A DNA stretch of 64,000 nt from Modicisalibacter radicis (GTDB lineage Bacteria > Pseudomonadota > Gammaproteobacteria > Pseudomonadales > Halomonadaceae): positions 118,516 to 182,515 of the forward strand of contig NZ_CAAHFN010000142.1 of NCBI RefSeq assembly GCF_900961225.1. Reading direction: 5' to 3'. The position numbers and the translations under genes are program-made. Below, in pieces: positions 8,752-16,928 of this stretch (the first letter of the stretch is position 1; each line of letters opens with the position of its first letter). The notes beneath the pieces were generated by a model. The model was not told the DNA's origin. It did no database searches and worked only from the letters and a program-made list of their open reading frames with translations.

Positions 8752-10399
8752 TATCGTTCAGGAACGGCTTCGCCAGCTACGCGAGGACTATCGCCTGTGG
8801 CTGGACGATGAGCTGAATGCGCTGACCGGCAAAGTCGAGGGCCTGACGGGCGACACCCATCACAGAGTGGCGTGGCTGGAGGTCAGAAACCGTCTGCACA
8901 AGATCGCCGGCGGGGCCGGCACCTTCGGTTTCTGCGATATCGGAGAGGCCTGTCGTGAACTCGAAATGCAGCTCGACGAGGCCTTGTCGACAGGGCGCGC
9001 GCTGGATGACATCAAGCACAGCCTCATGGCGCTGCACGAACGTTTCGAGCCGGCTCTAGACGCGACGATCTCCGTGCTCTCGGGACAGGCCGAGGCGATC
9101 CCCGTAAACACCGCTTCATCGGTGCCCAACGCCACGGCGAAAGCCTATCCACGCGTTTATATCCTCGAGGATGACGAAACGCTGGGCCATCAGCTCTGCC
9201 AGATCCTCGCGAGCTTTCATTACGCGGCCACCCTGTTCGTCGATGGTCTGGCATTACAGCAGGCCTGTCGCGCGCAGTGCCCCGACGCGCTGATCCTCGA
9301 CCTGCATTTCGCCGACGATGGCGCCGCCGAGGGGCTGGCCATCGGCGAGGCGATCCAGCACGAGACGACGGCGCAGCTGCCGATATTCGCCACCGAGGAG
9401 TCGCAACGGTTCGATGTTCAGCTGCGCGCCGTGCGTGCCGGCGTGGAGGGCTTTTTGACCCGGCCGCTGGATCCGATCCGTCTGGCCGAGATGCTCGAGG
9501 TTCACCTGCGCGGGCACCGGGCGGCGCCAATGCGGGTATTGATGGTCGACGACGATGCCGCGACGCTGGATTACCACCGGCTGGTACTCGAAACCGCCGG
9601 CTTCTCGGTGACCACCCTCGACCAGCCCGAGCTGGTTCTCGAGGTCATGGAAAACTTTGCCCCCGACGTGCTGGTGCTGGACGTGAGCATGCCCCAGTGC
9701 AGCGGTCCCGAGCTGGCGCAGATCGTGCGTTACCATTCGCGCTGGCTACAGGTGCCGATCGTTTATCTATCGGCCTCGGGGGACGCCCGCGCCCAGCTCA
9801 CGGCAATGACCAAGGCCGGCGACGACTTCATGGTCAAGCCGATCGCTCCCGAGGCCCTGGTGGCGGCGGTCACCGCCCGGGCGCGGCGGGCGCGCACTCT
9901 GGCGACGGCGCTTTCCCGCGATGGCCTCACCGGGCTGCTCAAACACGCCGACATCAAGGAGCAGCTGGGCGCGGCCCTGGCCCAGGCACGCCGCCGCCAG
10001 CAGCCGCTGTGCGTGGTGATGCTCGACATCGACCACTTCAAGCGCGTCAACGATACCTACGGTCATCTGGTCGGCGATGAAGTGATCCGTGCGCTGGCCA
10101 ACCTGCTGAGCCGGCGATTGCGCGAGTCGGACCTGATCGGACGTTACGGCGGCGAGGAGTTCCTGCTGGTGCTGAACGACTGCGAGGAGCCCCAGGCCGT
10201 TCGTATCGTCGATGAGCTGCGCGAGGCCTTTGCCCGGTTCTCCTTTCTCGCCGACCAGCAAAGCTTCGCCTGCACCTACAGCGCCGGTGTGTTGCAGGCG
10301 AGCGCCGGGAATGGCGTCGAGACGCTGATCGGCAGGGCCGACCAGCGTCTCTACCGTGCCAAGAGCGAAGGGCGCAACCGGGTGGTGGCCGCCGACTGA
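8732..10399 (+). CDS. Hpt-REC-REC-GGDEF diguanylate cyclase
   Basis: A 555-residue signalling protein. The N-terminal Hpt domain has His56 in LHKIAGGAGTFG. The first receiver (about 141-262) has candidate Asp190 but an Arg (TRPLDP) where the conserved lysine should be, so it may be degenerate. The second receiver (about 267-385) has Asp317 in VLVLDVSMPQCSG and the lysine in MVKPI. The C-terminal GGDEF domain carries an intact GGEEF active site near residue 472, so it should make cyclic di-GMP. It overlaps the receiver gene by 20 bases, pointing to translational coupling. Likely role: final output of the relay. Confidence 0.92.
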   Translation: MDHNPVDIVQERLRQLREDYRLWLDDELNALTGKVEGLTGDTHHRVAWLEVRNRLHKIAGGAGTFGFCDIGEACRELEMQLDEALSTGRALDDIKHSLMALHERFEPALDATISVLSGQAEAIPVNTASSVPNATAKAYPRVYILEDDETLGHQLCQILASFHYAATLFVDGLALQQACRAQCPDALILDLHFADDGAAEGLAIGEAIQHETTAQLPIFATEESQRFDVQLRAVRAGVEGFLTRPLDPIRLAEMLEVHLRGHRAAPMRVLMVDDDAATLDYHRLVLETAGFSVTTLDQPELVLEVMENFAPDVLVLDVSMPQCSGPELAQIVRYHSRWLQVPIVYLSASGDARAQLTAMTKAGDDFMVKPIAPEALVAAVTARARRARTLATALSRDGLTGLLKHADIKEQLGAALAQARRRQQPLCVVMLDIDHFKRVNDTYGHLVGDEVIRALANLLSRRLRESDLIGRYGGEEFLLVLNDCEEPQAVRIVDELREAFARFSFLADQQSFACTYSAGVLQASAGNGVETLIGRADQRLYRAKSEGRNRVVAAD

Positions 10400-10437
10400 A
10401 GCGGTCGGCGGCGCCCGGGGCGGCTGGCGGGAGGTGC

Positions 10438-12549
10438 CTAGAAGGTGTAGCTCAGCGTGGCGCTTACATTGCGTTCGGCGCCGAAGTAGCAGTATTGCAG
10501 CGAGTTGCAGGAGGCGACGTACTCCTTGTCGAGCAGGTTGCTCACGTTGAGTCGGGCGTTGACCCCCTGCAGGCCGACCTTGCTCAGGTCGTAGCCGAGG
10601 GTGGCATCGACCAGGGTGTAATCCGGGACTTTTTCGGTATTGGCGCGATCGGCCTGGATGTCGGCGTAGTAGCGTATGCCCAGGCCGGCGTCCAGACCCG
10701 CGAGTGTCTCGCCCTGGAAGGCATAGTGCCCCCACAGGCTGGCCTGATGGCGCGGCGCGTAGATGGCGTAATTGCCTTCCTCGTCCGGATCGTCGCTTTT
10801 CGTGTAGCGGATGTCGGTGTAACTGTAGGCGGCTTGCAAGCGCAGCGCAGCGGTCAGCTGCTTGCGAGCTTCCAGCTCCAGGCCTTGCGATTCGATCTCG
10901 CCGATCGAGCGGTAATCGTCGTTGGGCTGCTCCTTGGTGGCGATGTTCTCCTGATTGATGCGGAACAGCGAGACGCTGTAGCGATCCTGGGTCCCCGGTG
11001 GCTGGTACTTGAGCCCGGTCTCCCACTGCTCGCCTTCCATCGGCTCCAGCAGATCGCCGTCAGCGTCGACGAAGCTGGTCGGCGTGAAGGCGGTATTGTA
11101 GCTAAGGTAGGGCGCCACACCGTTGTCGAACAGGTAGAGCACGCCGGCACGGCCGCTGAACTGGGTATCATCCAGCGTGCTGTCGTCGCCGGTGAGGTTG
11201 CTGGTGTTCTCGATGTCCACCCAGTCGTAGCGGCCGCCCAGGGTGACGCGCCACTGATCGATCGCCATCTGGTCCTGCAGGTAGACCCCGGTCTGGGTCA
11301 GCTCATGGCGTTCGTCGTTGGTAACGGCGATGGCTCCCGCGGGGTCGGCACCATAGCTCGGGTCGAAGGCATCGAGACTGGGAAAGCTGCCGGCGGTCCA
11401 GACGATATCGTTCCGGCGGTCCTGGTAATCCACCCCGGCCAGTACCGTGTGTTCGACGAAGCCGCTTGCGAACCTGGCTTCCACCTGGTTATCGAGGGTC
11501 CAGGCCTCGAGCGATTCGCGGCCGCCGGAATAGTATCGAGTGAGTTCATTGGATGCCGACGAGGTCCAGCCATAGCCATAAACCTGGTCGAGCTCGACAT
11601 CCGCGTTCAGGTAACGCACTTTCTGACGCGCGACGAGAGCGTCGCTGAAGCGATGCTCGAGGCTGTAGCCGAACATGCGCTGGGTGCGCTCGAACTTGTC
11701 GTAGTCGTCCTCGCCATCGAAGAAGCCGTTGTCGATCTTCCGGCCGTTGTGGCTGTCGACGGCACCTTCGTAGGGCACGCCGGAGTGATAGCCGCCCTCC
11801 GGGTCCTTCTGCAGGTAGGCCATGAAGGTGATGCTGGTCTTGTCGGTGGCATCCCAGGTGATCGACGGCGCGATGGCGTAGCGCTCCTCCTCGACCGGGC
11901 CGAACTGGGTGTCGCGCTTGCTGCCGATCCCGGTCAGGCGATAGGCGACCCGGCGTTCGTCGTCCAGCGGGCCGGAGAAGTCGAAGGCCGCGCTGCGCTG
12001 GGCGTCGTTGCCGACCGAGAAGCGCAACTCATGGTAGTCCTCGAACAGCGGCTTCTTGCTGGTCAATGCCACCAGTCCACCGGGCGAGGAACGGCCGTAG
12101 AGCACCGAGGCCGGCCCCTTGACGATCTCCATGCTGTCCAGGAAGTACGGGTCGATGACCATCGAGCTGTAGCCGTTGGTATCGCCCATGACCTTGAGGC
12201 CATCCAGGTAGGTGTTGCTCAAGCTGCCGTCGGAGAAGCCGCGCATCACCAGGTAATCGTAGCGATTGGAGGCGCCGACCTGATTGGTGTAGACGCCGGG
12301 GGTGTACTGAGCGGCCTCGCGCAGGGTACGCACGCCGCGCTCGTCCATCTCTTCGCGATCGACGGTGGAGACGGTCTGCGGGGTTTCCAGGACCGAGGTT
12401 TCGGTCTTGGTCGCCGCCGTGCCGGTGATCGTGAGCGTGCCGAGTGTCTCGGCGTCGCTGCCCGTCGTCTGGGCTGCCGCGGTGAGCGGCAGCAGGGTGA
12501 TGCCGAGCAGCCAGTGGGTGGCGGGTCGTCCGGTTCGAGTGCCCTGCAT
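10438..12549 (-). CDS. TonB-dependent ferric-siderophore receptor
   Basis: A 703-residue outer-membrane receptor. It has a signal peptide (MQGTRTGRPATHWLLGIT... ending AAA-QT), a TonB-box-like TLTITGT, a plug domain with VMRGFSDGSLSNTYLDGL and VKGPASVLYGRSSPGG, then a 22-strand barrel ending in the aromatic terminus SYTF. The pattern is that of FpvA/FoxA/FhuA-type siderophore receptors. The ligand cannot be assigned. AGGAAGG precedes the ATG. A Fur-box-like sequence lies about 30-50 bases upstream. The AraC regulator upstream in the same orientation is probably its ligand-dependent activator. Confidence 0.93.
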   Translation of the reverse strand: MQGTRTGRPATHWLLGITLLPLTAAAQTTGSDAETLGTLTITGTAATKTETSVLETPQTVSTVDREEMDERGVRTLREAAQYTPGVYTNQVGASNRYDYLVMRGFSDGSLSNTYLDGLKVMGDTNGYSSMVIDPYFLDSMEIVKGPASVLYGRSSPGGLVALTSKKPLFEDYHELRFSVGNDAQRSAAFDFSGPLDDERRVAYRLTGIGSKRDTQFGPVEEERYAIAPSITWDATDKTSITFMAYLQKDPEGGYHSGVPYEGAVDSHNGRKIDNGFFDGEDDYDKFERTQRMFGYSLEHRFSDALVARQKVRYLNADVELDQVYGYGWTSSASNELTRYYSGGRESLEAWTLDNQVEARFASGFVEHTVLAGVDYQDRRNDIVWTAGSFPSLDAFDPSYGADPAGAIAVTNDERHELTQTGVYLQDQMAIDQWRVTLGGRYDWVDIENTSNLTGDDSTLDDTQFSGRAGVLYLFDNGVAPYLSYNTAFTPTSFVDADGDLLEPMEGEQWETGLKYQPPGTQDRYSVSLFRINQENIATKEQPNDDYRSIGEIESQGLELEARKQLTAALRLQAAYSYTDIRYTKSDDPDEEGNYAIYAPRHQASLWGHYAFQGETLAGLDAGLGIRYYADIQADRANTEKVPDYTLVDATLGYDLSKVGLQGVNARLNVSNLLDKEYVASCNSLQYCYFGAERNVSATLSYTF

Positions 12550-12580
12550 GATGTTCCTTCCTGCGGTTGTGAATTCTCGT

Positions 12581-12599
12581 GATAGTGAGAATTATTCAC
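12581..12599 (-). promoter_or_regulatory. Fur-box-like site upstream of the TonB receptor
   Basis: GATAGTGAGAATTATTCAC matches the 19-bp Fur consensus at 14 of 19 positions by hand count. It lies 32-50 bases upstream of the receptor ATG, where a repressor site would be expected. A larger imperfect dyad (GTGAATTCTC / GAGAATTATTCAC) surrounds it. Confidence 0.6.
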
Positions 12600-12701
12600 G
12601 CTTATTCGCCGGCCTGCCTATGCAAGACGACGGGAAGGCTATGCGCGATGCCGGTCTTGCCACCGGCCGGGGAATCGATCGGCCGGTGGGCTGTCCGCTC
12701 G

Positions 12702-13700
12702 TCAGCGAAGCTCGCTGGGGGCGATGCCGTAGCGTTGGCGAAACGCGGTGGCGAAGTTGGTGGCGTGACGATAGCCGAGCTGGGCGGCTACCTGCTGGAC
12801 GCTATGCCCGGCGCGAAGCTGTCGGTGAGCCAGCGTCAGGCGGTATTCACGCAGATGCTCGAAGACCGACCGCCCGTAGGCACGGCGGTACTTGTCGCGC
12901 AGGGCGCTGGGGCTCATGCAGGCCAGCCTGGCCAGGGCGGCCAGCGAATGTGCCTCCCCGGGGTGGGCTTCGAGGTGGGCATGGACCCGGGCGAGCAATT
13001 GGCGGTCACGCTCGCCGAGCGGGGCGGGCTGCCACGGCGCTGCGCGAGGCCGGTGATGCGTGACGCCCAGTGCCAGCATTTGCAGGGCCAGGCCCTCGGC
13101 CAGCAAGGCGCTCGATGCGGTATCGGGCGGAGCGGTCAGCCAGTCATCCAGCGACTGGCTCAGGCCGACCGGCACGACGAGCGGCCACAGCCCGCCCGGA
13201 TTTTCGTCGGGGCAGGGGCGCGCCAGCGCCGTCAGGCGCGGATCGCTGGCGAGCGCTCGTTGCATGATCGTCAGGTTGACGGCGCGCACGCGGCGCTGGG
13301 CGATGTGTCGGGCGCTGAGCGTCTGGCCCCGCTCATAGGTCAGCAGCAGGCCCTGGCCGGCGTGCAGCCGGTAGCGCTCGGGGCCGCGCATCGAGTCGAG
13401 CGAGAACTCCGCGCAGCCTTCCAGCAGCACGATGATCGAGACGTGTCCCGGCGCGTCATTCCTGGCATGGGTTTCGTAGGTCTGATGGACCGCCAGGTCC
13501 GAGCCGACCAGTTGGAACCCCTGCCAGGGCTGATATTCGTCGACGCGCCCCTCGGCGACCGTCTGCTCGCCCGGCGGGCGGCCGCCGGCCAGGGCCGGGA
13601 AGCGATGCGACAGGTGATAGCGGCGCTCATAGGCCGTGAAATCGGCCACCGTCAAGCGGCGTGGTGCGCTCGCGGGGGGCAGGGTCGTCGTGGCGGTCAT
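12702..13700 (-). CDS. AraC-family transcriptional regulator (PchR/AlcR-like)
   Basis: About 332 residues. The C-terminal half holds the two helix-turn-helix motifs of AraC (LARLACMSPSALRDKYRRAY, then VQQVAAQLGYRHATNFATAF). The N-terminal domain resembles the ligand-binding part of siderophore-sensing PchR/AlcR regulators (for example HVSIIVLLEGCAEFSLD). Position directly upstream of a siderophore receptor supports that role. The start at 13700 (MTATTTLPP) is preferred; an in-frame ATG nine codons earlier is possible. A second Fur-like box about 110 bases upstream suggests iron repression of the regulator as well. Confidence 0.87.
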   Translation of the reverse strand: MTATTTLPPASAPRRLTVADFTAYERRYHLSHRFPALAGGRPPGEQTVAEGRVDEYQPWQGFQLVGSDLAVHQTYETHARNDAPGHVSIIVLLEGCAEFSLDSMRGPERYRLHAGQGLLLTYERGQTLSARHIAQRRVRAVNLTIMQRALASDPRLTALARPCPDENPGGLWPLVVPVGLSQSLDDWLTAPPDTASSALLAEGLALQMLALGVTHHRPRAAPWQPAPLGERDRQLLARVHAHLEAHPGEAHSLAALARLACMSPSALRDKYRRAYGRSVFEHLREYRLTLAHRQLRAGHSVQQVAAQLGYRHATNFATAFRQRYGIAPSELR

Positions 13701-13809
13701 GGAAGTCAGCCTCGTCCGCGGCGGCATGGCATACCGTCTGCGACTCGATGATTCGGTGCCCGAGTCGCGCCACCGGATGCCATGGCACGGCGGCACGCAG
13801 GGCTTCGGT

Positions 13810-13828
13810 GAGAATGATAATGCGTTTT
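13810..13828 (-). promoter_or_regulatory. Fur-box-like site upstream of the AraC regulator
   Basis: GAGAATGATAATGCGTTTT (read on the plus strand) matches the Fur consensus at about 13 of 19 positions, with a perfect AATGATAAT core. It is 110 bases upstream of the regulator start and just past the nirD stop. Confidence 0.55.
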
Positions 13829-13900
13829 ATTGTACTTTTGCCAATGAAATCCGGCTGGGGTCGGCTCCTCGTCGGTGTGAATCGGGGGGAAGTGGCCGGG

Positions 13901-14308
13901 TCAGGCGGCGATCATCACCCGGTCGCCGTCGAGTTTTACCGGCCAGCAGCGCAGGCCGACCTCGGGCTTCTCCACGCAGCGGCCATCGCCGAGCCGGAAA
14001 TGCTGCTTGTAGAGCGGCGAGGCGATTACCGGCTCGCCCCCGATGTCGCCGACGATGCCGCGGGCGATCACGTTGGCGCCGGAAAAGGGGTCGTGATTGT
14101 CCACCGCGTAGATCTCGTGGGGCCGGTCGTCGAGCTTCGACGGGGTGGAGGCCGACCTGTCCGCGGCGGGTAGAAAGAACAGCGCCACCTGGGCCGGCCC
14201 GTCGGCGGTTTCCAGCCAGGCCGCCACGCCGGAATGCGCGACCAGGTCCGCCGTGCGGCACAGCGGCTGCCAGGTCACGTCGTTGTCGATTGCCGTTGCT
14301 GCGTTCAT
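13901..14308 (-). CDS. nirD: Nitrite reductase (NADH) small subunit
   Basis: A 135-residue small subunit that partners NirB for six-electron reduction of nitrite to ammonium in the cytosol. It has the Rieske-like NirD fold (WQPLCRTADLVAHSGVAAWL at the start; YAVDNHDPFSGANVIARGIVG in the middle; SPLYKQHFRLGDGRCVEKP near the end). As usual for NirD, the Cys/His cluster ligands of true Rieske proteins are absent. It is the last gene of the nasB-like-nirB-nirD operon, 128 bases after nirB. Confidence 0.93.
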   Translation of the reverse strand: MNAATAIDNDVTWQPLCRTADLVAHSGVAAWLETADGPAQVALFFLPAADRSASTPSKLDDRPHEIYAVDNHDPFSGANVIARGIVGDIGGEPVIASPLYKQHFRLGDGRCVEKPEVGLRCWPVKLDGDRVMIAA

Positions 14309-14349
14309 GGTCGTTACCTCATCAAGTCGCTATGTTGGTCCATGGTTTC

Positions 14350-14375
14350 GTGGGAGCGAATTCATTCGCGATGAA
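14350..14375. repeat. REP-like palindromic element between nirB and nirD
   Basis: GTGGGAGCGAATTCATTCGC followed by GATGAA has the layout of REP sequences known from pseudomonads: a GTGGGAGC head and a short hairpin GCGAAT/ATTCGC. It sits in the otherwise unused nirB-nirD spacer. No second copy was noticed in the window, so the repeat status rests on resemblance. Confidence 0.4.
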
Positions 14376-14436
14376 ATCTGCAGCCCCTCGGGAAAAAGTC
14401 CCCTCCCAAAAATGCCGCTAACGCCGAGATGTCATC

Positions 14437-16926
14437 TCATGCCGGGCGCAGTTGCCCGCGCTCCTCGGTGACGATGATGTCCGGATCGGGGCGGCGGTCG
14501 TTGACGAAGCTGCGGAAGCGCTTGAGCTTATCCGGGTCGCTGAGGGCGCCCGCCCACTCGCACTCGTAGTTGTCGATCACCGTGCGCATCTGCGCCTCGA
14601 GTTCCGCGCCGAGCCCCAGGCTGTCGTCGATCACCACGGCCTTGAGGTAGTCGAGGCCGCCCTCGAGATTTTCGCGCCACACCGAGGTGCGCTGCAGGCG
14701 ATCGGCGGTGCGCACGTAGAACATCAGGAAGCGGTCGATGTACTTGACCAGCGTCGCATCGTCGAGATCGGTGGCGAACAGCTCGGCGTGGCGCGGGCGC
14801 ATGCCGCCGTTGCCGCAGACGTAGAGGTTCCAGCCGTTCTCGGTGGCGATCACCCCGACATCCTTGCTCTGCGCCTCGGCGCACTCGCGGGTGCAGCCCG
14901 ACACGGCGAGCTTGAGCTTGTGCGGCGAGCGCAGGCCCTTGTAGCGATTCTCCAGCTGGATCGCCATGCCCACGCTGTCGGCCACGCCGTAGCGGCACCA
15001 GGTACTGCCGACGCAGGATTTCACCGTGCGCAGCGACTTGGCATAGGCGTGGCCGGTCTCGAAGCCGGCGTCGAGCAGCTCGCCCCAGATGCTCGGCAGG
15101 TCCTCGAGCCGCGCGCCGAACAGGTCGATGCGCTGACCGCCGGTGACCTTGGTGTAGAGGCCGTACTTCTCGCCGACGCGGCCGAGCACGATCAGCTTGT
15201 CGGGGGTGATCTCGCCACCCGGCACCCGCGGCACCACCGAGTAGGTGCCGTTCTTCTGCATGTTGGCCATGAAGGTGTCGTTGGTGTCCTGCAGCGGCAC
15301 GTGGGCGGCATCGGTGATCGGCTCGTTGAAGCACGAGGCGAGGATCGATGCCACCGCCGGCTTGCAGATATCGCAACCCAAGCCCTGCCCGTGCTTGCCG
15401 ATCAGTTCCGAGAACGTGCGGATGCCCTCGACGCGCACGATGGAGTAGAGCGCCTGGCGGGTATGCGCGAAGTGTTCGCAGATCGACTGGTCGACCTCCA
15501 CGCCGCGGGCCTCTAGTTCGCTGTCGACCACGTTCTTGAGCAGCGCCGCGCAGCCGCCGCAGCCGGTGCTGGCCTTGGTGTCGGCCTTGACCGCACCGAG
15601 ATCGCCGGCGCCGGCATCGATCGATGCGCAGATCGCGCCCTTGGTGACGTTGTGGCACGAGCAGATCGAGGCACTCTCGGGCAGCGCGTCGGGCCCCAGC
15701 GTCGGTACACCGTCGCTGCCGGGCAGGATCAGCGAGGCGGGATCGGCAGGCAGTTCCAGGCCGTTGCTGTAGTACTGCATCAGCGTATCGTAGTAGCCGT
15801 TGTCGCCGACCAGCATGGCACCGAGCAGCTTCTTGCCGTCGCTGGAGACGACCAGCTTGCGGTATTGCTGCTTGATCTCGTCGAGGTAGCGGAACATGCG
15901 CGCGCCGGGCGAACGATCGCCGTGGGCATCGCCGATGGCGCCGACGTCGACGCCCATCAGCTTGAGCTTGGTGCTCATGTCGGCGCCGCGGAACGTCTCT
16001 TCGCCTTCGGTCAGCGTGGCGAGGGCCACCTTGGCCATCTGATAGCCGGGAGCGACCAGGCCGAAGATGCTGTCGTTCCAGAGTGCCACCTCGCCGATGG
16101 CCAGGATCGCCGGGTCGCTGGTCAGGCACTTGTCGTCGATCACCACGCCGCCGCGTTCGCCCACTTCCAGCCTGCAGTCGCGGGCCAGTGCGTCGCGCGG
16201 GCGTATCCCCGCCGAGAACACGATCAGATCGGTTTCCAGTACCTTGTCGTCCTGGAACACCATGCGATGGAAACTGGCCTCGCCATCGACGATCTCCCGG
16301 GTGGCGCGTCCGGTGAGCACCTGGACACCCAGATCCTCGATCTTCTCGCGCAGCAGCTCGCCGCCTTCGGTGTCGACCTGCATGGGCATCAGGCGCGGCG
16401 CGAACTCCACCACGGCCGTGTCCAGATCGAGGCCGCGCAGGGCATTGGCGGCTTCCAGGCCCAGCAGGCCGCCGCCGACCACGACGCCGGTATTGGCATT
16501 CACGGCGGCCGCGCGGATCGCGTCCAGGTCATCCAGCGTGCGGTAGACCAGGCAGTTGGCACGGTCGCCGCCCGGAATCGGCGGTACGAAGGGATAGGAG
16601 CCGGTCGCCAGCACCAGGCGATCATAGGCGTAGCTGCCCTGGTCGCTCACCACCCGGTTGGCGTCGCGATCGATCCGGGCGATGGCTTCGTGCAGGCGTA
16701 GCTCGACGCCGTTGGCGGCATAGAAGTCGGCGTCGCACATGGCCAGCGACTGGGCGTCGCGACCGCCGAAGTACTCCGAGAGATGAACGCGGTCATAGGC
16801 GCGATGCCGCTCCTCGCCGAACACCACGATCTCATAGTGTTCGGTGGCGTTGTGCGCGATCAACTGCTCGACCAGATGATGGCCGACCATGCCGTTGCCG
16901 ATGACGATCAGACGTTGCTTGTTCAT
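14437..16926 (-). CDS. nirB: Nitrite reductase (NADH) large subunit
   Basis: An 829-residue siroheme/4Fe-4S flavoprotein reducing nitrite to ammonium. N-terminal FAD/NAD domains start with LIVIGNGMVGHHLVEQL and include GVVVGGGLLGLEAANAL. A BFD-type [2Fe-2S] region follows (CSCHNVTKGAI ... TGCGGCAALL near residues 423-465). The siroheme/cluster ligands are in CVGSTWC (CX5C) and SGCTREC (CX3C) in the C-terminal half. The start at 16926 begins the flavin fold; the open frame continuing upstream to 17493 overlaps another gene and is not used. Only 2 bases separate it from the upstream FAD-subunit gene. Confidence 0.96.
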   Translation of the reverse strand: MNKQRLIVIGNGMVGHHLVEQLIAHNATEHYEIVVFGEERHRAYDRVHLSEYFGGRDAQSLAMCDADFYAANGVELRLHEAIARIDRDANRVVSDQGSYAYDRLVLATGSYPFVPPIPGGDRANCLVYRTLDDLDAIRAAAVNANTGVVVGGGLLGLEAANALRGLDLDTAVVEFAPRLMPMQVDTEGGELLREKIEDLGVQVLTGRATREIVDGEASFHRMVFQDDKVLETDLIVFSAGIRPRDALARDCRLEVGERGGVVIDDKCLTSDPAILAIGEVALWNDSIFGLVAPGYQMAKVALATLTEGEETFRGADMSTKLKLMGVDVGAIGDAHGDRSPGARMFRYLDEIKQQYRKLVVSSDGKKLLGAMLVGDNGYYDTLMQYYSNGLELPADPASLILPGSDGVPTLGPDALPESASICSCHNVTKGAICASIDAGAGDLGAVKADTKASTGCGGCAALLKNVVDSELEARGVEVDQSICEHFAHTRQALYSIVRVEGIRTFSELIGKHGQGLGCDICKPAVASILASCFNEPITDAAHVPLQDTNDTFMANMQKNGTYSVVPRVPGGEITPDKLIVLGRVGEKYGLYTKVTGGQRIDLFGARLEDLPSIWGELLDAGFETGHAYAKSLRTVKSCVGSTWCRYGVADSVGMAIQLENRYKGLRSPHKLKLAVSGCTRECAEAQSKDVGVIATENGWNLYVCGNGGMRPRHAELFATDLDDATLVKYIDRFLMFYVRTADRLQRTSVWRENLEGGLDYLKAVVIDDSLGLGAELEAQMRTVIDNYECEWAGALSDPDKLKRFRSFVNDRRPDPDIIVTEERGQLRPA

Positions 16927-16928
16927 GG

